A stretch of DNA of 64,000 nucleotides, taken from Canna indica. Its lineage: Eukaryota; Streptophyta; Magnoliopsida; Zingiberales; Cannaceae. The position numbers were made by a program, and so were the translations under genes. Position 1 is the stretch's first letter. Each line of letters starts with the position of its first letter. The stretch lies in contig CP136894.1 in the NCBI GenBank assembly GCA_034359265.1, positions 26,442,501 through 26,506,500 of the forward strand, given 5' to 3'. The notes under the pieces are model-generated. The model searched no databases, was not told the origin of the DNA, and worked only from the letters and a program-made list of their open reading frames with translations. This document shows positions 21,806-33,202 of the stretch, in pieces.

Positions 21806-22225
21806 GTGCTCATAGGTTTCTACTGCAAGTGTAGAGGACACATAAAAGCAAATTGTTTCAAGCTTGCCCATAAACTAAAGAGAAATAAGCATGGAGACTC
21901 TCCTAAACAGAAGTTCAAACAAGTTTGGGTAAGAAAACCTGAGCTTAACTGTAAAGTTGCTTTTATGTTAAAGACTATTTCTTCTCTTTGATCATAGTAT
22001 TTTGACAGTGGTTGTTCTCAGCCTATGATAGGGAATTCAAAAAATCTGAAAAATATTCAGGAACATGAAGGTGCAACTGTAATCTTTCGAGATGGAAGAC
22101 ATGAAAATGTCTTAGGAGTTGGAATTCTCAATGTTCTAGGAATTCCTAGGTTGAAAGATGTTCTGCTTGTGGATGGTTTCAAGGCAAATCTTTTGGTATC
22201 AGTCAATTATGTGATCAGAATCTAG
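21806..22225 (+). pseudogene. Copia copy B second zinc knuckle and aspartic protease
   Basis: The frame 21806-21991 has the second knuckle remnant FYCKCRGHIKANCFKL, with the first Cys lost. The protease follows. Its active site FDSGCSQPMIG (about 22001-22030) keeps the Asp-Ser-Gly triad, and the flap-like LGVGILN and core continue to 22225. A TAG stop lies just before the protease at about 21998, which separates it from the knuckle frame. Confidence 0.75.
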
Positions 22226-22368
22226 ATGTCAAGTTTGACGAAAATAGTTGAAAGGTCTTTGATAAAAATGGTGATCGTATTCTTGAAGGAAGTAGATCTA
22301 GAGATAACTGCTATAAGATTGTCTTCTCATCAATTCATCTTTCTGTTGTTTCCTCTGATATAAACTTG

Positions 22369-23445
22369 TGACACAGAAAGTTAGGTCATGTAAATTACCA
22401 GGACCTAAAAAAGCTTGTTAATGCTAGAGTTGTGAGAAAAATTTCTAAACTTACTGGAGAACCTGAATTGGTTTGTGGCTCTTGCCAAGAAGGAAAGCAG
22501 ACAAGATAGTCTCATAAGCAATTGCAACTGGTGGCAACTTCATAGCCTCTAGAACTCCTTCATTTGGATTTGGTTGGTCTCATGCAAGTTGAAAGCATTG
22601 GAGGTAAAAAAAATGTCCTTGTTTGTGTAGATGATTATTCATGTTTCACTTGGACAGAGTTTCTAATGGAAGAGTCCAATGCCTTCAGCAACTTCAAATC
22701 CTTATGTCTAAGACTCCAGAATGAACAAGAACTTCATATTCTTGAAGTGATTAGAATAAGAAGTGATCATGGCAAAGAGTTTGAGAACATATCTTTTTTT
22801 GAATTATGTGGTGATAATGATATTCTTCATGAATTCTTTGCTCCGAAGACTCCTCAACAGAATGGTGTTGTTGAAAGGAAGAACCGTACTATCCAAGAGA
22901 TGGCTCGGATCATGCTTAATTTCAAGAAAATCTCTGAAAATTTTTGGGCTAAAGCTATCAATACTGCTTGCTACATTATAAGTAGAGTATATCTCAGACC
23001 AAAGACTACAAAAACTCCTTATGAATTATGGAAGGGAAGAAATCCTAACCTTATATATTTTCATGTCTTTGATAGTAGATGCTATATGCTGAATGATAGG
23101 GAAAACCTTGGAAAGATGCAAAGCAAAAGTGATGAAGCAATATTCCTTGGATATTCAACAAATAGCAAAGCCTACAAAGTCTATAACAAGCGCACTCAAA
23201 CTGTTATAGAGTCACCAAATATGGAAGTTGATGACTCACAATTCTACCAGACTCTAACTGCTAATGAAGAGACAGTTGCAATTATTGACAAAACTGCCCA
23301 GAGTTCTTCTAAGACAGCAGAACAGATTGCTGAAATTGCTGAAATAATAGACTCAGAGACTGACACTGATCAAGAAAAGAAGAGTTCTACTCTCGTGAAG
23401 GAGTCAAGACTAGAAATTAGTCTAAGAAGAGTGATCAAGACATGA
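22369..23445 (+). pseudogene. Copia copy B GAG-pre-integrase and integrase, catalytic triad kept
   Basis: The zinc-binding part reads HRKLGHVNY then CGSCQEGKQTR (HHCC complete), but two or three stops precede the core. The frame 22564-23445 then holds the whole rve core. The first Asp is in HLDLVG, the second in RSDHGKEFE and the Glu in NGVVERKNRT, with normal spacing. The downstream words TACYIISRVYLRP, KTPYELWKGR and FLGYSTNSKAY are standard for Copia integrases. The enzyme would insert cDNA into host DNA. Confidence 0.85.
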
Positions 23446-23499
23446 TCACATACTCTTGCTATACTTCAACTATTGAACCCAAGAACATCAAAGAAGGCT

Positions 23500-24420
23500 C
23501 TAAAAGATGAATTATAGATCATGGCTATGCAAGAGCTGCAATAATTTGTCAGAAATGATGTTTGGGAATTGGTTCCAAGACTTGAAAGTGTCAATATAAT
23601 TGGAACCAAGTGGGTCTTCAAGAACAAGACTCATGAAGCAAGAAACATCACAAGAAATAAGGCCAGACTTGTTGCTCAAAGCTATATCAAGTTAAAGGTC
23701 TCGATTATGGTGAAACATTTGCACCGGTTGCAAGATTGAAGTCTATCGGGTTACTTCTTACCTTATCTTACTGTTTGAAATTCAAACTTTATCAAATGGA
23801 TGTTAAGACAGCTTTACTGAATGGGATTCTAAATGAGGAAGTCTATGTTGAACAACTAAAAGGGTTTGAATATTCTACTTATCTTGGCCATTTGCATAGG
23901 CTGAAGAAAGATTTATATCGTCTCAAGCAGACACCTAGAGCTTGGTATGAAAGACTAACTCAATCTATGCTCATGAAAGGTTATAAAAGAGGAAAAGCTT
24001 ATCAGACTCTATTCATCAAGAAAAGGGAGTCTCAACTGGTAATTGTTTAGATTTATGTTGATGATATTGTTTTTGGTTCAACTTTTAAATTCTTTGCTAA
24101 AAAATTTGTCGATGACATGAAATTTGAGTTTGAGATGAGCATGGTTGGAGAAATGAACTATTTTCTCAGCCTACAGGTCAAGCAATCTGAAAAAGAAATA
24201 TTCATTTCACAGAGTAAATGTGCTAAGAAGCTAGTTCACAAGTTTGGACTAGACGATTCTAAGGCAGTTAGAACTCCTATCTCTACTTATGAGAAACTAT
24301 GCAAGGATGATGAAGGGAAGAGTGTTGATCCCACTCTCTACAGAAGCATGATTGGCAGCTTATTATATTTGACATTATTGTCACAGCTTATTGTGTGCCA
24401 GATATTAAGCAAATCCTAAG
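23500..24420 (+). pseudogene. Copia copy B reverse transcriptase
   Basis: RT begins around NDVWELVPR (about 23556) and GTKWVFKNK. After a frameshift it continues as frame 23736-24050 with YQMDVKTALLNG and LKQTPRAWYERL. A TAG stop (24048-24050) sits immediately before IYVDDIVFGS, so both Asp of the YVDD box are present but untranslated. The following frame, 24117-24419, has MNYFLSLQVKQ and TPISTYEKL up to LYRSMIGSLLYL. Confidence 0.85.
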
Positions 24421-24975
24421 GAATCTCACCTTCAAGCTGTTAACAGAATTCTCAAATATGTGAAAGACACTTTGAATTTTGGTCTTTGGTATTTTGTTGA
24501 TTGTTATACTTGTCTAGCTAGATTTTCAAATGCAGATTGGGTTGGTAATATTGATGACAGAAAGAGTACATCAGGTGGTTGTTTTTATGTTGGATCAAAT
24601 CTTGTGGCCTGGTTAAGCAATAAACAAAATTCTATTTCTCTTTCTTCAGCAGAGACATAATATTTGGCAGCAGATAGTTGCAGTACGCAATTAATTTGGT
24701 TGAAGAGTATGTTACTTGATTATGGTCTCAATCAAGAAGAAATGATACTTTATCGTGACAACACCTGTGCTATCAATATTTCAAAAAATCATGTTATGCA
24801 TTAATGTACCAAACACATTGATATAAGGTTCAGAGATTTAGTTGAAAGGAGCCAGTTGCAATTGGAGTATATTGTAACTGAGAAACAAGTGACAGACATT
24901 TTTACAAAGGCATTAAGTGGTGAAAGGTTTAAGCAGTTGAGGTCTACTCTTGGATTATGTGTCATATGACATATT
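24420..24975 (+). pseudogene. Copia copy B RNase H region
   Basis: The sequence reads RILKYVKDTLNFGLWY, NADWVGNIDDRKSTSGGCFY and SLSSAET, with a TAA where Glu is usual. It ends CAINISKNHVMH, a stop, CTKHIDIR and VTDIFTKALSGERF. These are the hallmark motifs at the end of Copia pol. It stops near LGLCVI at about 24966. Confidence 0.85.
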
Positions 24976-25258
24976 TTATTTCGGGTTAAAATAAAATTAA
25001 ATCTTTAATGTGATGAAAATTTAAAAGGTTTTTAAATTTTTATTTCTTTTTTTTCATCACTTATTATTTTAAAGGCTAATATTTATTGATGGAAGTTACT
25101 TTTCACCCTAAAGCCCATACGTGTGCCATCTTATTAGTGGAGTTTTATTTCGCCCTAAAAGCTTTGGTACTTTTCCAATCAATTGTCAACCAGCGGCAAT
25201 CTCTCCTCCACTTCTTCGTTTGTTCGTCTGCTTGAGGATCTCTCTTCTTTGTTTAAAG

Positions 25259-25446
25259 ATGTCGGGACAAAAAGGAAAGAAAGGCTTCGTAAGGAAAATG
25301 TTTGTATCCACAGCCAAGAAAATGCAATCTCTAAACCCAGCCAAAAAATCACAACCATCTACTGGACCCTCCACCATGGAAATGCCTCCTCCTCCTTCAA
25401 CGAGTCAAGGACACAAATTGAGAAAGAAAATTATGACGAGATCGAT
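25259..25446 (+). pseudogene. Start of the env-like third frame in Copia copy B (truncated)
   Basis: The ATG at 25259 opens a basic, proline-rich start with KGFVRK, AKKM and PPPPSTSQGHKLRKK. These motifs occur in the same order and spacing in copy A (7452 minus). About 290 bases separate it from the end of RNase H, so it is a separate frame. A Tekay LTR fragment cuts it after about 62 codons. What remains has no stop. Confidence 0.65.
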
Positions 25447-25550
25447 TGTCACACCCCAACTTAGGGTCATGTGACCGGCCAGGGTATACGTGCCTATACC
25501 CCGCAGCCTATCCCATCCACATGCCAACTCCTGATAATAAAACAACACTA
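25447..25550 (-). repeat. Tekay-type Gypsy LTR fragment
   Basis: TGTCACACCCCAACT with GTGACCGGCC is the outer end shared with the LTRs at 28607, 35697, 49815 and 57886. Only about 100 bases remain before CACTA-type sequence begins. Confidence 0.75.
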
Positions 25551-25552
25551 CT

Positions 25553-27825
25553 AGAGATTAGGCTCTACCACCATTAGCAACACCACTATGAGCACCAACA
25601 TCAACACCAGCAGCACCACCAGCCCAAAAGGCTCGAGGTTAGTGTAGGTCTCATTGGCCTAACAAATGAGCTCCCATACCCTCATCTACAGACCTATGAT
25701 AGCGAATATCGCTGAACTATTTAAAGTAAGTACAATATTTTATTTATTATGAATGTTAGTTAATTAACTAATTGCTACTTATGTTGTTATACTTGAGTTG
25801 TAGGTTTGAGCAGGATGATGTCGTTCATGGCTTCACTGCCATTATTAAGAGATTTTTCGAGGGGTCGCCATGGCGATCGTGGACCCATGTGTGCCTGAGT
25901 AGTACCTGTTGTCCTAAGGTTTTTAACCTAGTTCTAAATCTCAATTTTGATTATAACAAACATGAAACTAATGCTTTCATGGAGAAATATTTTTAGATTC
26001 CAAGTTGAGTAGCATGTGACGTCCGCGATTGAAAAAATTGGAGAAATCGGAAGGACGCTCGATTTTCATCGAAAAGTTAGAGTATATATTTAGGGTGTCT
26101 ATTATATATTATACATCCTCATTATAATGCAAAGAACTCTAAAAACCGAAACCCGAAACCCGAAACCCAAAAACCCAAAAATCTGACAAAAAATTCAGCA
26201 TTGACCTAAGTTATCGATGGAGTGTCAGTCGAGGATCAACCGAACAGGCCAACGATTCTTTTTCTAGTTGTTTCAGTCTGTTGGAACCGAAACTTGAGTT
26301 GTGTTCTACCTATTTAAAGGCCTTCACAACCTTCCTATAAACCTGTGGAACTTATTGAGTCATCATTTGATTTTGTGTGAGCCCAGAAAAAGTCATTCTT
26401 TGATTCTTGACCTAGTTGAGCTTAAAATTAACTTGATCTTTGTCCTTGCTCTTCAAAGATTCATCTTCAAAAGGCATCAAAAGGACTAGGTTGCATCATT
26501 TAGAGCTAAGTATTTGTTTGATGTATTTATAGCTCCTTTTTGTGTTATATTTTGTGATTTATTTGTTTGTATTTCAAGTTGTGAAAACCTAGAGTTGGTA
26601 GGTTTGTATGTTTGGTGATTGCCTTGGTGTAGAGGCATAAGTCCATCGGTGTAAGCTTAGTTTGCTATGGTTAGTTGTGTAGTCCTTTAGAGAAGAGGTG
26701 TGGAGGTACTCTCAGTGTGTGAGAGTAACCCTCGGGTGTGAAGGTCGGAGCCTTAACTTCTAAACCCTCCTACATTTAAGCTAGTAAACTAGAGTTTGAA
26801 ATTCTAAGTTGGGTGCTTAGGTAGTGGAGTAGGCGGTGTGGCCGAACCACTATAAATCTTTGTATTTGCATTGTTAAACTGGTGTTTGATTACTTGTTAT
26901 TCATACTCGCTTCCACATTTGCCAAGTAAATTGAGAATAAGCCTAAGTAATCAAGTAGATGATTAAAATCGGTACCGAGATATGTTGTGAGCTGAGTTCG
27001 ATGTACGTATAATAATTTATTAATTATTTAATCAATTGTATTAATATTTAAAATGCTTGCATTACATAATTTTTATGTAGGCTCGTTATACTTGGGATCC
27101 TTCAATTCAAGTCCATATAGAGGACACTTGGGATCCTCCACTGGGCGCGAGAGCAAGTGAGGATGGAGATAGGCGACTGTAGAGGCATGCCCATGATTCT
27201 TCTGAAGGCACATGGGCCCACATGGACGGCAGCCAACATATTGGCGGGTTCATTCCATTCATGAGCCACGAGTTTCGCTTGATAAGTAATTTGATAATTA
27301 CTTTTATTGTTTAGTATGATTATATAAAACTAATATATATTTTTTATTACAAGGGACGCAGGACGAGGAGGCATAGTAACAACCGATAACCCTCTTAGAG
27401 TCTTTGAGGCTACGTGTTGATATCAATGTGACCCTCGCTGGGGGTAGTTCATTAGCAGGAGGCCATAGACCATTTTGGTAAGTAAATATTTAATTTTGTT
27501 ATCATTCGATATTTATTCCTAGTTCTACTATGTAATTAATTTAAGAGTCCATGTATATTGATGAGTTGGTGACCCAGTGGGAAGATGATCCTGCGTAGTA
27601 TCAGCTTGATGTTGACGCATGGATACATGTGGTTGTCGTCGACCACGGTCATATTTATGACATTGGCACAACGACCCACACACGGGCATTGTTGCAGCTA
27701 CACTGTATAGGGTTGTTTGCCTCCACCTTCTCCTATGCTGGTCCATCAACGTCATCAGTGTTTGAACCACGGGAGATCAATACGCCTTCCGAAATTGCAA
27801 AATATAGCCCAGGCTAGTCATCACT
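25553..27825 (+). pseudogene. En/Spm-type (Ptta/Transposase_24-like) gene, decayed, with a nested solo LTR
   Basis: The exon-like pieces are 25553-25728, 25803-25906, 27081-27290, 27352-27480 and 27541-27820, with GT/AG-like borders. The last piece reads WEDDPA, a stop, YQLDVDAWIHV and HGHIYDIG, which resembles the E-G-RVYGLG region of plant Ptta/En/Spm proteins. An earlier piece reads YTWDPSIQVHIEDTWD. Stops are frequent. A Copia solo LTR (25907-26971) splits it. A second fragment of the same gene is at 1500-1960. Confidence 0.5.
25907..26971 (+). repeat. Solo Copia LTR (SIRE-like), with 5-base duplication GTACC
   Basis: It starts TGTTGTCCTAAGG and ends AAAATCG; the expected terminal CA is CG here. 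The target duplication GTACC is at 25902-25906 and 26972-26976, and the flanking transposase copy is continuous with the one at 1500-1960. A TATA-like TATTTAAA is at 26311-26318. There is a short CCCGAAA tandem at about 26150-26175. No coding region remains, so it arose by LTR-LTR recombination. Confidence 0.7.
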
Positions 27826-30800
27826 GAACTCTATTGTCGTATTTCATCATGGACCCATGAATATGGGTCTAGAGCTCTACCCGACGGCCCTACCTCCAAC
27901 TTAACTCCACCACCCTTCCTCGCCATCGACCCAGCAAAGATTGTAAAACCCTATTAAATGGGGACAAGTCAGTACAACCTATAAACCTAAGGTCAATCCC
28001 GATAGTGTGAAAAGCTAAGAGCGAAATAAAAAAGACTCGCCGAAAATGAAGCAACGACGGTCAAGTGAAATGATCGAAAGCAATGTCACTGGTGAGAACC
28101 TCTAGAACACGAACGTCGAAGAACAAGAACGTGGGGCACATGGAGAGCTCCACATAAGAAGAGAAGGGTGGCTTTAAAGGCCAAGAGGCATCAATTTCCC
28201 CATCGAACAGCTAATAGTTGTACCCTGATGACAGATCAAATCTCAAACGATCCACTTGTCAACAGCGGTTCCCTAGAACATCCTGGGGGCACGAACGAAT
28301 AGCTCTCCTCATCATGATTTCTCTTCGGGTAAGAATTAATGCCAAGGGGGAGGACGTCAATAAGCCGTCGCCACGTGGGAAGAAATACTCCACCACGCAG
28401 TCGCCGCGCCCAGTGTGAAAACCAAAAAGTTGCAAAATGACACAACCTAGATACCCCCAATTTGATCTACCTTGGCCACTCAAGGATAGAAATCGACATA
28501 TACACATTTTTGAAGGTCTGCCCGAAGTCATTCCTCGGAACCTACTGAAGCTTGTCAGGCTAGCCGAGGTTAATACACTTCAAGAGCTCGAAAGATAAGT
28601 AGGAGCTGTCACACCCCAACTGAGGGTAGTCTGACCGGCCAAGGCCTACATCCTACCTTGTAGCCTACTATCTACACTGACATATAAGAAATCAGAACAT
28701 CTTGAAAAAAAGAAACCTCAATGCAAGCTTTATTTAATTTTTTTCAAAGTTCACGATATATGTTTTCAAACCAAAAAAGAAAACCAACATCGTAACAATA
28801 CAAACATCTCAAGTATTAAGGTTTTTCAAACTCTTCCAAAACACAATTGTCAGTGCAGAAAAGGAAAACAACTACTAAGACACTGGACTATGACCCAAGG
28901 ACGCCGCTACGAGATATGGCACCACCGCCTGCCCTCCAACTGCACCATGCCGACAAGCCACAATCACTGCTCATGCTCTACAAAAACAAGAAAACAAACT
29001 GTGAGTTCACTTGGGACTCAGTGAGTGATTCTTCCTAACCTCCACATAATTCTCAGTTAGTCATGCATAACATATAAGGCAGCATTGTATATAATCAGGG
29101 AGGTAAGTTACTTTTTTTAAATGCGACTACTGGCCCTATAGGTCATGCTGTATAAATTATGTAGGTAAAAACCTTCCATAAAGGCCTATCGAGCCTCTGG
29201 CATCCGGCCCTTGGGCCTAATCATGGTATAAGAATACCAGCTATAATCGGCCCTACCATACAAGGTAGAATCACACTGGTCGATCGGCCACATCATATCA
29301 AGATGTAAATAATAAATCCTGGGCCATCGACTAGGATGGTCTACTAGTCTCCGGACACTGTCTGGGTAGGGATAGCTAGTCCCACCCAACTGGGGTCTGA
29401 CACCTAGCGGGCCCGCTGGTGCATCTCAAGACCCAATCACTGGCCGAGCTAAGCATTGGTCATTTCTGACCTCCACGCTTCTCGGCGGACCATCTCAAGC
29501 ACATCACACAATCAAGCGTCTTAGGGTTTCCTTATATACATTTCGGGTCGTTACCCGTATCTGGCCCTAATCCGACCTGCAGGGTCAATAATTCAATGAT
29601 GTCCTTCCAAAAACGTGTACACCTAATAATACTAGGTTTCCAAAGATGAATACTGGAAGTCCTAGAAGTTGCATCATTTCCTATTTCAGTTTCCATATCG
29701 ATTATGCACCATATGATGTCCTACATGTTATCTACCGTTATACGCTACCTTGGGTGAGGAATTTTGTGAACCGAACTTAGAATTCCACCCCTGAACATTT
29801 TCGGACAACATATATGAAATAAAGAACGGTACACATAATTCACAACAACTACCATGTATAACTACGAGGTTCAACGATAAAAAGTTATATACTGCATATA
29901 GAATTAAATTCAATATGGAAAATCGTATCTAGCATGGTAAAAATATCTCAATGACACTTACCAAATTAATCATGGGTAGCAACATCATGAAGAACCCGAA
30001 TTAAAGAGGCAATTAATTCAGTGATTAAAATAATAAGGAATATACATTAAGCATAACAATAATTTAACATGATATGAGGGATTAAATGGAACCTTTCTTT
30101 GAATACATATACCATAACCATCATATCCATAAGAGCATTAGCAAGAACATTTCCAAAATATGATAATGAAGGTCTATCACTAAACAATTCATATGATAAG
30201 CGAGAAATTATGTAACATGAATATGAATTAGCATCGAATGGAAAGGTACGAACAAGTACTCATATCATTCGGTTTCCCCTTTTTTTTCCCTTGCTCGGTC
30301 GAAGCTTGAGCAAGGTAATTCTTGCTCGGCCGAACCCTATGGATGGGAAGGGGCTGACATTTCATCCATAATTTATATGCATCACTCTACGGATCTAATG
30401 TTTAACAAGAAACAAAACTCGGAATCATGCATCTTAACTCAAACAATCCACACTCCCCATTCATACCACTGATCAGCCGACTCAAGCAGGGTAAACCCTT
30501 GCTCGGCTAAGTCCTCAAATTGAAGGGGGCATGGCTGCAGCAAGAACACCATATGAAGCTGTAGATCTAGCATATCATGAACACCAAGCGATCTACGGGC
30601 TGCGAAACTAGCGAGGAAAATTTCGGTATGACCTTTCCCCTATTTCCTCAACTCGGCAGTCCACAAATATGCAAAAAACACACGATCTAGTACATAAGAT
30701 CACATGCACATATATCGATTTAAAACTCTACTCAAAGAAACTCGTCGATCGGCGAAAACTCGCGAAGAAAAATCTGATTTCAAATCTCATAGGGCCAGCC

Positions 30801-31818
30801 ACCTGCCTCCCTTCAAAAGCATGATAACCACTCACCTAGATCGGATCACGAAGAAATCTTGAAGAAAATGGGCTGCCGATCTCCTCGAGTGTCATCGCGA
30901 ACTCGGCACCGACAAAATCTCCACCTCCTCTCTCCCTTTCTCCCTCTTGATGGGCTGCATGCGGCTCTCTCTTTGAGCTGCACGGGTGGCTTGGGTGAGG
31001 GGTTTTATTCCCCTCATCCAATGACCCAAATGCCCCCCACTTGACTTGACTTGTACTCGGTTCGATCCGAGTCCGATTCGGACTCCAATCCAATCCGCAC
31101 TCATGAGTCGAACTCGACTTAATAAGACATCATAAGCAAGAAAGGAAATAACCATTGAACCAATTTAACTTCATATTTCCATGGGTCGGGTTATACCTTC
31201 TACTCGAGGCGATTCCCGCGACTCGACCCGGCTAACCTCCGATCCGCTGCGCTGCACCAAAGATATAATTTTATATTAGAAAAAAAATTTGGGTCTTACA
31301 GGAGCCGACACACTACTAGAGCTCGGCACGAAGTCCTCATACTCCAACCAAGCTTTAGGGCCTGTGGACTGGACTAGCACTTTGAGACTGATCAGATTAG
31401 GTATAGAAGTGCCCACACTCATGAACTAGACTCCAAGCCAAACGCTACTTAGCCTGGGTCCGAGGGCTCCACCCAGCCATACAAGGACACCTGTGTCCTC
31501 ATTAATTAAAAAAGATTCATCAATTAAGAATTCGACATCTCCCAGATTACCTTCGATCTATTCTGAGCATATTCCCGCAAGATTCATGGAGGCATTATCG
31601 TCAGATATCCCTGACACTGCACTATATACAGACACGACACACATTAGTTACATTTAGATTCTAATTTATGTATCCATCACCTGAAATCCTTTCTTACTTG
31701 AGCGTCTGAGTGTCTTTTGTAGGTCCCCCGGAGTCGCACCGGACCAGGAGGCACATAGGACCACATCATCTTGAATTAAAGCAAGAACCATCGATTTGTA
31801 GTGAAGTGGGATATCACA
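27826..31818 (+). repeat. Tat-type Gypsy LTR, solo or truncated, split by a Tekay solo LTR
   Basis: The right part contains CTTGAGCGTCTGAGTGTCTT followed by GTAGGTCCCC (about 31695-31730), a signature of the R/U5 end of Tat-lineage LTRs. The likely end is ATATCACA at 31818. The left part (27826-28606) is GC-moderate, non-coding and continuous with the right part across the nested insert. The left boundary is not certain and no duplication was identified. Confidence 0.5.
28607..31300 (-). repeat. Tekay-family solo LTR with duplication GGAGC
   Basis: The plus strand reads TGTCACACCCC at the start and GGGTCTTACA at the end, i.e. TG...CA on either strand. A perfect duplication GGAGC lies at 28602-28606 and 31301-31305. 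At 2694 bases it matches the unusually long LTRs of the element at 49815-60532, and it shares the outer ends and the TATA area (GGGGTTTTAT at 30999-31009). Its interior differs from that element, so it is another subfamily. The internal region was lost by LTR recombination. Confidence 0.88.
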
Positions 31819-33202
31819 TGATATATTCCTTTAAAAAAATCAATGTTTATTATAAGATAGGTTAAACATTAATCCAGTGGGTTATCAGAATCCATCGAGA
31901 GTAACCCCCTCATTTAATCCTTTGTCAGTGATGATAACCAATGACCAGAGAGGTTCAAATGTTCTCATCAAGGCGAAAAGATCTGATTCCTGCGCTAAAA
32001 ATAATGATCACACTAAATTGGTCTAGGCAAACGAAAGATAAATGACATAAAACTTCGCATCAGCTCATTTATGGTTAGCAGTAGATAGCTTTTGCATAGT
32101 TGTATTTGAAATTGATACGGTTTGGGCGATGTTGACAAGTCTCTAAATATAGTATGAAAATTATAAGTGATAAACATCCAGTAATGTGATACTTCAATCC
32201 CTCTCACGCTAAAAGAAGGATTCAATCATTGGAGGAAGGATCGAGATTCATTGCAGTATCATGTCCTAGCTTGTTCGTGTCTGTCAATATGTGAAGCCAA
32301 GTAGTTCAGAACTTGGCCACAGAAATCCAGCAGAGAAACCACAACCACACTTGATACAGGATTCTAATTAGAACCAATTAATATCAATGTCTCCTAATAA
32401 TAGCTAGCTCTGTTTGAAATGTATTGGTTTAATTGGTCAATGATGACAGCAAATCCAAAATCCTCATCCTGAGATCCTGATCAAAGACGACAAGGAAACT
32501 AGCAATATTGGAACATGCATACATAGTCGAAAGCATTCGAGCACTTAGTTTACTTTCTAAAACTCACAATGATCAAATTATTGCAGAATTTCCACAATGA
32601 GGATTCAGTCACATAAGAAAAGAGCATTACATGTCTAGCATAGTAGTGATTTCGAAATGCATTTTTATTGATGAGCACATAATGCCATAGCAAAAGAATT
32701 ACTTCTTGGAGCATTCCTGTAGTCCTACAACGTGATAGCTCCCCCCAAGAAAATCTCTGTCAGCAACCAATTGTTATTTTTGTTAGTTGATAGTAAATTT
32801 GAGGAAGTGCAAAGTTACTTTTATAATCGATAAAAGTACCGAGGGAAAAAAAGATAGCTTGAACTACTGAAGCTATGATCAAAGATGGCAAGAATATTAA
32901 ACTAGTTGACAGAGTAAAATCTAGTAAAAAGGCAAACAAAAGAAGGAAATCAGTTACAGAATTCCTTCTACTGAAACTAATGAATAATTCAGTCCACCAA
33001 CAAAATCCATTTACATTGATACAACCAAGAAAAAAAACACACCTTTGAGGCTTTCCTGAGAACTTCTAAACATAAATGGCCATACCACTCTAAGTCCACA
33101 AAAAGAGCAAATGCTCCCACATATTGACATCAAGAATGCCCACAACATATATGTGGAACGAAATAGGGAGAAGAAAGAGGAAGATCATCTTTTTGTGGCC
33201 TT
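31819..33202. other. Intergenic, 3' flank of the host gene
   Basis: AT-rich, no exon or element was recognised. The last roughly 100 bases before 33203 are probably the 3' untranslated region of the minus-strand S40 gene. Confidence 0.5.

Larger units (their letters stand above)
19246..25446 (+). mobile_element. SIRE-type Copia retrotransposon, copy B (plus strand, 3' truncated)
   Basis: It has a full 5' LTR (19246-20221), primer site, gag, protease, integrase, RT and RNase H, then the beginning of the same extra frame as copy A. At 25447 it is cut by a fragment of a Tekay-type Gypsy LTR, so the end of the third frame and the 3' LTR are gone. It inserted into the TNP2 gene of the CACTA element. 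Frames are better kept than in copy A, with the integrase core intact, but several stops and shifts remain. Confidence 0.85.

Noticed and set aside
26146..26185. Interstitial telomere repeat
   Set aside because: The units are CCCGAAA/CCCAAAA, not the plant telomere CCCTAAA, and are only a few copies inside a solo LTR.
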